A program made the position numbers and the translations under genes. Below, in pieces: positions 62,718 through 64,000 of a stretch of 64,000 nucleotides of DNA (its first letter is position 1; every line of letters starts with the position of its first letter). The stretch comes from Nitrospira sp. Lineage in GTDB: Bacteria; Nitrospirota; Nitrospiria; Nitrospirales; Nitrospiraceae. Where the stretch lies: positions 310,001 to 374,000 of the forward strand of contig CP126122.1 of the NCBI GenBank assembly GCA_030123565.1, given 5' to 3'. The notes below the pieces were generated by a model, which had not been told where the DNA came from, searched no databases, and saw only the letters and a list, made by a program, of their open reading frames with translations.

Positions 62718-63689
62718 GCGCGGCTGCTCTTGACCCTGGCAACGGGCAACGCCGCTGGTGCGGTGGCCGCAGAGTTTCGCACGCGCCCCTCCACGGTGAG
62801 TAAATTGAAAACCCAAATCAGCCCAGGGGCTCGTCGGCTTGCAGGATGCTGCCCGTCTCGGCCAGTCGGTGATCTATGGCCCATCGACGGAGACCCGATT
62901 CTGGCGATGTTGGATGAGGCGCCCCCGGCTGGTTATGTCCGCTGGAACGACCGGCTGTTGGCGAAGGCCCTGGGCATGGTCAGCCGGCATCACATTTGGC
63001 GCGTGTTGCGCGCGCATGGGATCAGCCTGGACCGCCGTCGCTCCTGGTGCCTCAGCACGGATCCGACATTTGCGCGGAAGGCGGTCGACATTGTGCGCCT
63101 GTATCTGAACTCGCCGGAGTACGCCCTTGTACTGTGCGTCGATGAGAAGCCAGCCATCTGGAGCAGGCGCAAGGTTGGCTGAAACTGCTCACCGGCAAGG
63201 CCCTCACCGGTTTCAACCATGCGGACATGCGCCATGGGACGACTATCCTCTTTGCCGCCTTAGAAGTTGCCACCCGCCTAGTCCGGCGGGTCACTACCGA
63301 CGACGGGTCGAGTTTCTGGACTTCATGAATCGCGTCGTCACGGCGTATCCGGGTAAAGAACTCCACGTGATCGTGGACAATTTCCATACACACAAGCCGA
63401 AACAGGACCGCTGGCTGGCCCGGCATCCGCAGGTACCCTTCCACTTCACGCCGACCACGCCTCCTGGCTCAATCAGGTGGAAGGTCTGTTCAGCATCTTG
63501 AAGCGGGCGGCCCTCAAGGGCGCCCGCTTCCGGCCGGTCCAGGACGTGCGGAACCGGATCGATGCCCTCGTGGCGAATACGGCGTGCCGAATCAATACCT
63601 CCAATGGTTGTCTTTTTTTGCGCTTGTGCGACGCGGCGGCTTATCAGGCCACGCTTCTCTTCCTTGTCGGGAGAAGTGCTGGTCATTGA
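62718..63689 (+). pseudogene. IS630-type transposase, truncated and frameshifted
   Basis: Homology starts near 62718 as RARLLLTLATGN and runs through AAEFRTRPSTVSKLK, then shifts frame into ARRLAGCCPSRPVGDLWPID and FARKAVDIVRLYLNSPEYAL with VLCVDEKP, the first catalytic Asp. A shift near 63165 changes to WLKLLTGKALTGFNHADMRH, another near 63290 leads to RRRVEFLDFMNRVVTAYPGK and HVIVDNFHTHK with the second Asp. A last shift around 63460 gives GSIRWKV versus WLNQVEGLFSILKRAALKGA with the Glu. At least three shifts show a dead copy. No ends were found. Confidence 0.8.
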
Positions 63690-63833
63690 CCGCAGCCTTC
63701 GATAGGGGCGCCCCTTTTTCCTGTCCGCGACGTGTTTAAACCAGAGCGGACGCAATCGATACGCAATAGTGGCCTAGGCACCAGATAGATGTCAGTTTGC
63801 AAGACCTTGTATCTTGATGGGAGGTTTTGCATC

Positions 63834-64000
63834 ATGGCACGACGTGAGCGGGACAGATCGCAAAGATCTGGGTCATTGAAGACCGCGGGTCAGCTTGGGT
63901 CGTCTCGTTCCTCCGGTCACCAACCCGGACAGTTGAGAGGGCCGCGAGCCCGCATTCTGCAAGGACGGGAGACACGGAGGGATGCCATGAGTCCAGAGAT
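63834..64000 (+). CDS. hypothetical protein, partial (runs off the window)
   Basis: ATG 63834 is preceded by GGGAGG at nine bases. The first 55 codons, MARRERDRSQRSGSLKTAGQ, then SSRSSGHQPGQLRGPRARIL, are open to the window end. The start is basic and Ser/Gly-rich like a low-complexity linker. No family can be assigned from this part. Confidence 0.5.
   Translation, partial: MARRERDRSQRSGSLKTAGQLGSSRSSGHQPGQLRGPRARILQGRETRRDAMSPE

Overview
The window is about 64 kb of GC-rich bacterial chromosome. The gene content fits a member of the Nitrospirota, most likely a Nitrospira-like autotroph. The supporting set is a hemE-hemH-hemY haem cluster, a two-subunit biotin-dependent pyruvate (or 2-oxoglutarate) carboxylase, an Si-specific transhydrogenase, a lipoprotein thiol peroxidase, an ntrYX pair and an accessory N-type F1Fo-ATPase. 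This assignment rests on family recognition only; no database search was possible.

Layout. 0-7.5 kb is accessory: a HEPN/MNT pair cut by the window edge, two alpha/beta hydrolases with cysteine at the nucleophile position, a complete insertion sequence (3048-4418), an AraC-type regulator broken by a stop codon, and an ECF sigma / membrane regulator pair separated by a large hairpin. 7.5-25 kb is mostly housekeeping: a three-domain aas, a membrane MutS-like ATPase, prmA, a MOSC protein, a methyltransferase, a sulfatase-modifying-factor-like protein, a surface protein with exact 444-bp tandem repeats, thiD, and envelope or HEAT-repeat proteins. 25-38 kb holds a decayed gene, a defence-like gene, tenA, sthA, the pycA-pycB-hydrolase-tpx group, a PstS-like protein and several very small genes. 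38-53.5 kb is the core: a DMT transporter, a desaturase, hemE-hemH-hemY, mazG, a DUF1844 protein, ntrY-ntrX and purM-purN.

From 53.7 kb the character changes. A tRNA-Ala(CGC) is followed by a GIY-YIG protein, a broken cytochrome c gene, a complete IS5-type element with CTAG target duplications, the tail of a SHOCT-domain gene, an eight-gene N-ATPase operon (order D-C-Q-B-E-F-A-G) and a multiply frameshifted IS630-type transposase. This reads as a mobile ATPase island inserted next to a tRNA gene and now eroding at both edges.

The main points for follow-up are these. The N-ATPase operon has no atpR, its c subunit has Met where Na+-binding rings have Gln or Glu, and its alpha subunit has a Walker A motif ending in Lys-Arg. 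Four genes without Shine-Dalgarno sequences (mutS-like, the 25.4-kb hypothetical, hemE, purM) have promoter-like motifs placed so that their transcripts would be almost leaderless. Two dispersed hairpin elements, 44 kb apart, share a core of about 46 bp but have unrelated, site-specific inverted arms. A thiol peroxidase lacks its resolving cysteine.
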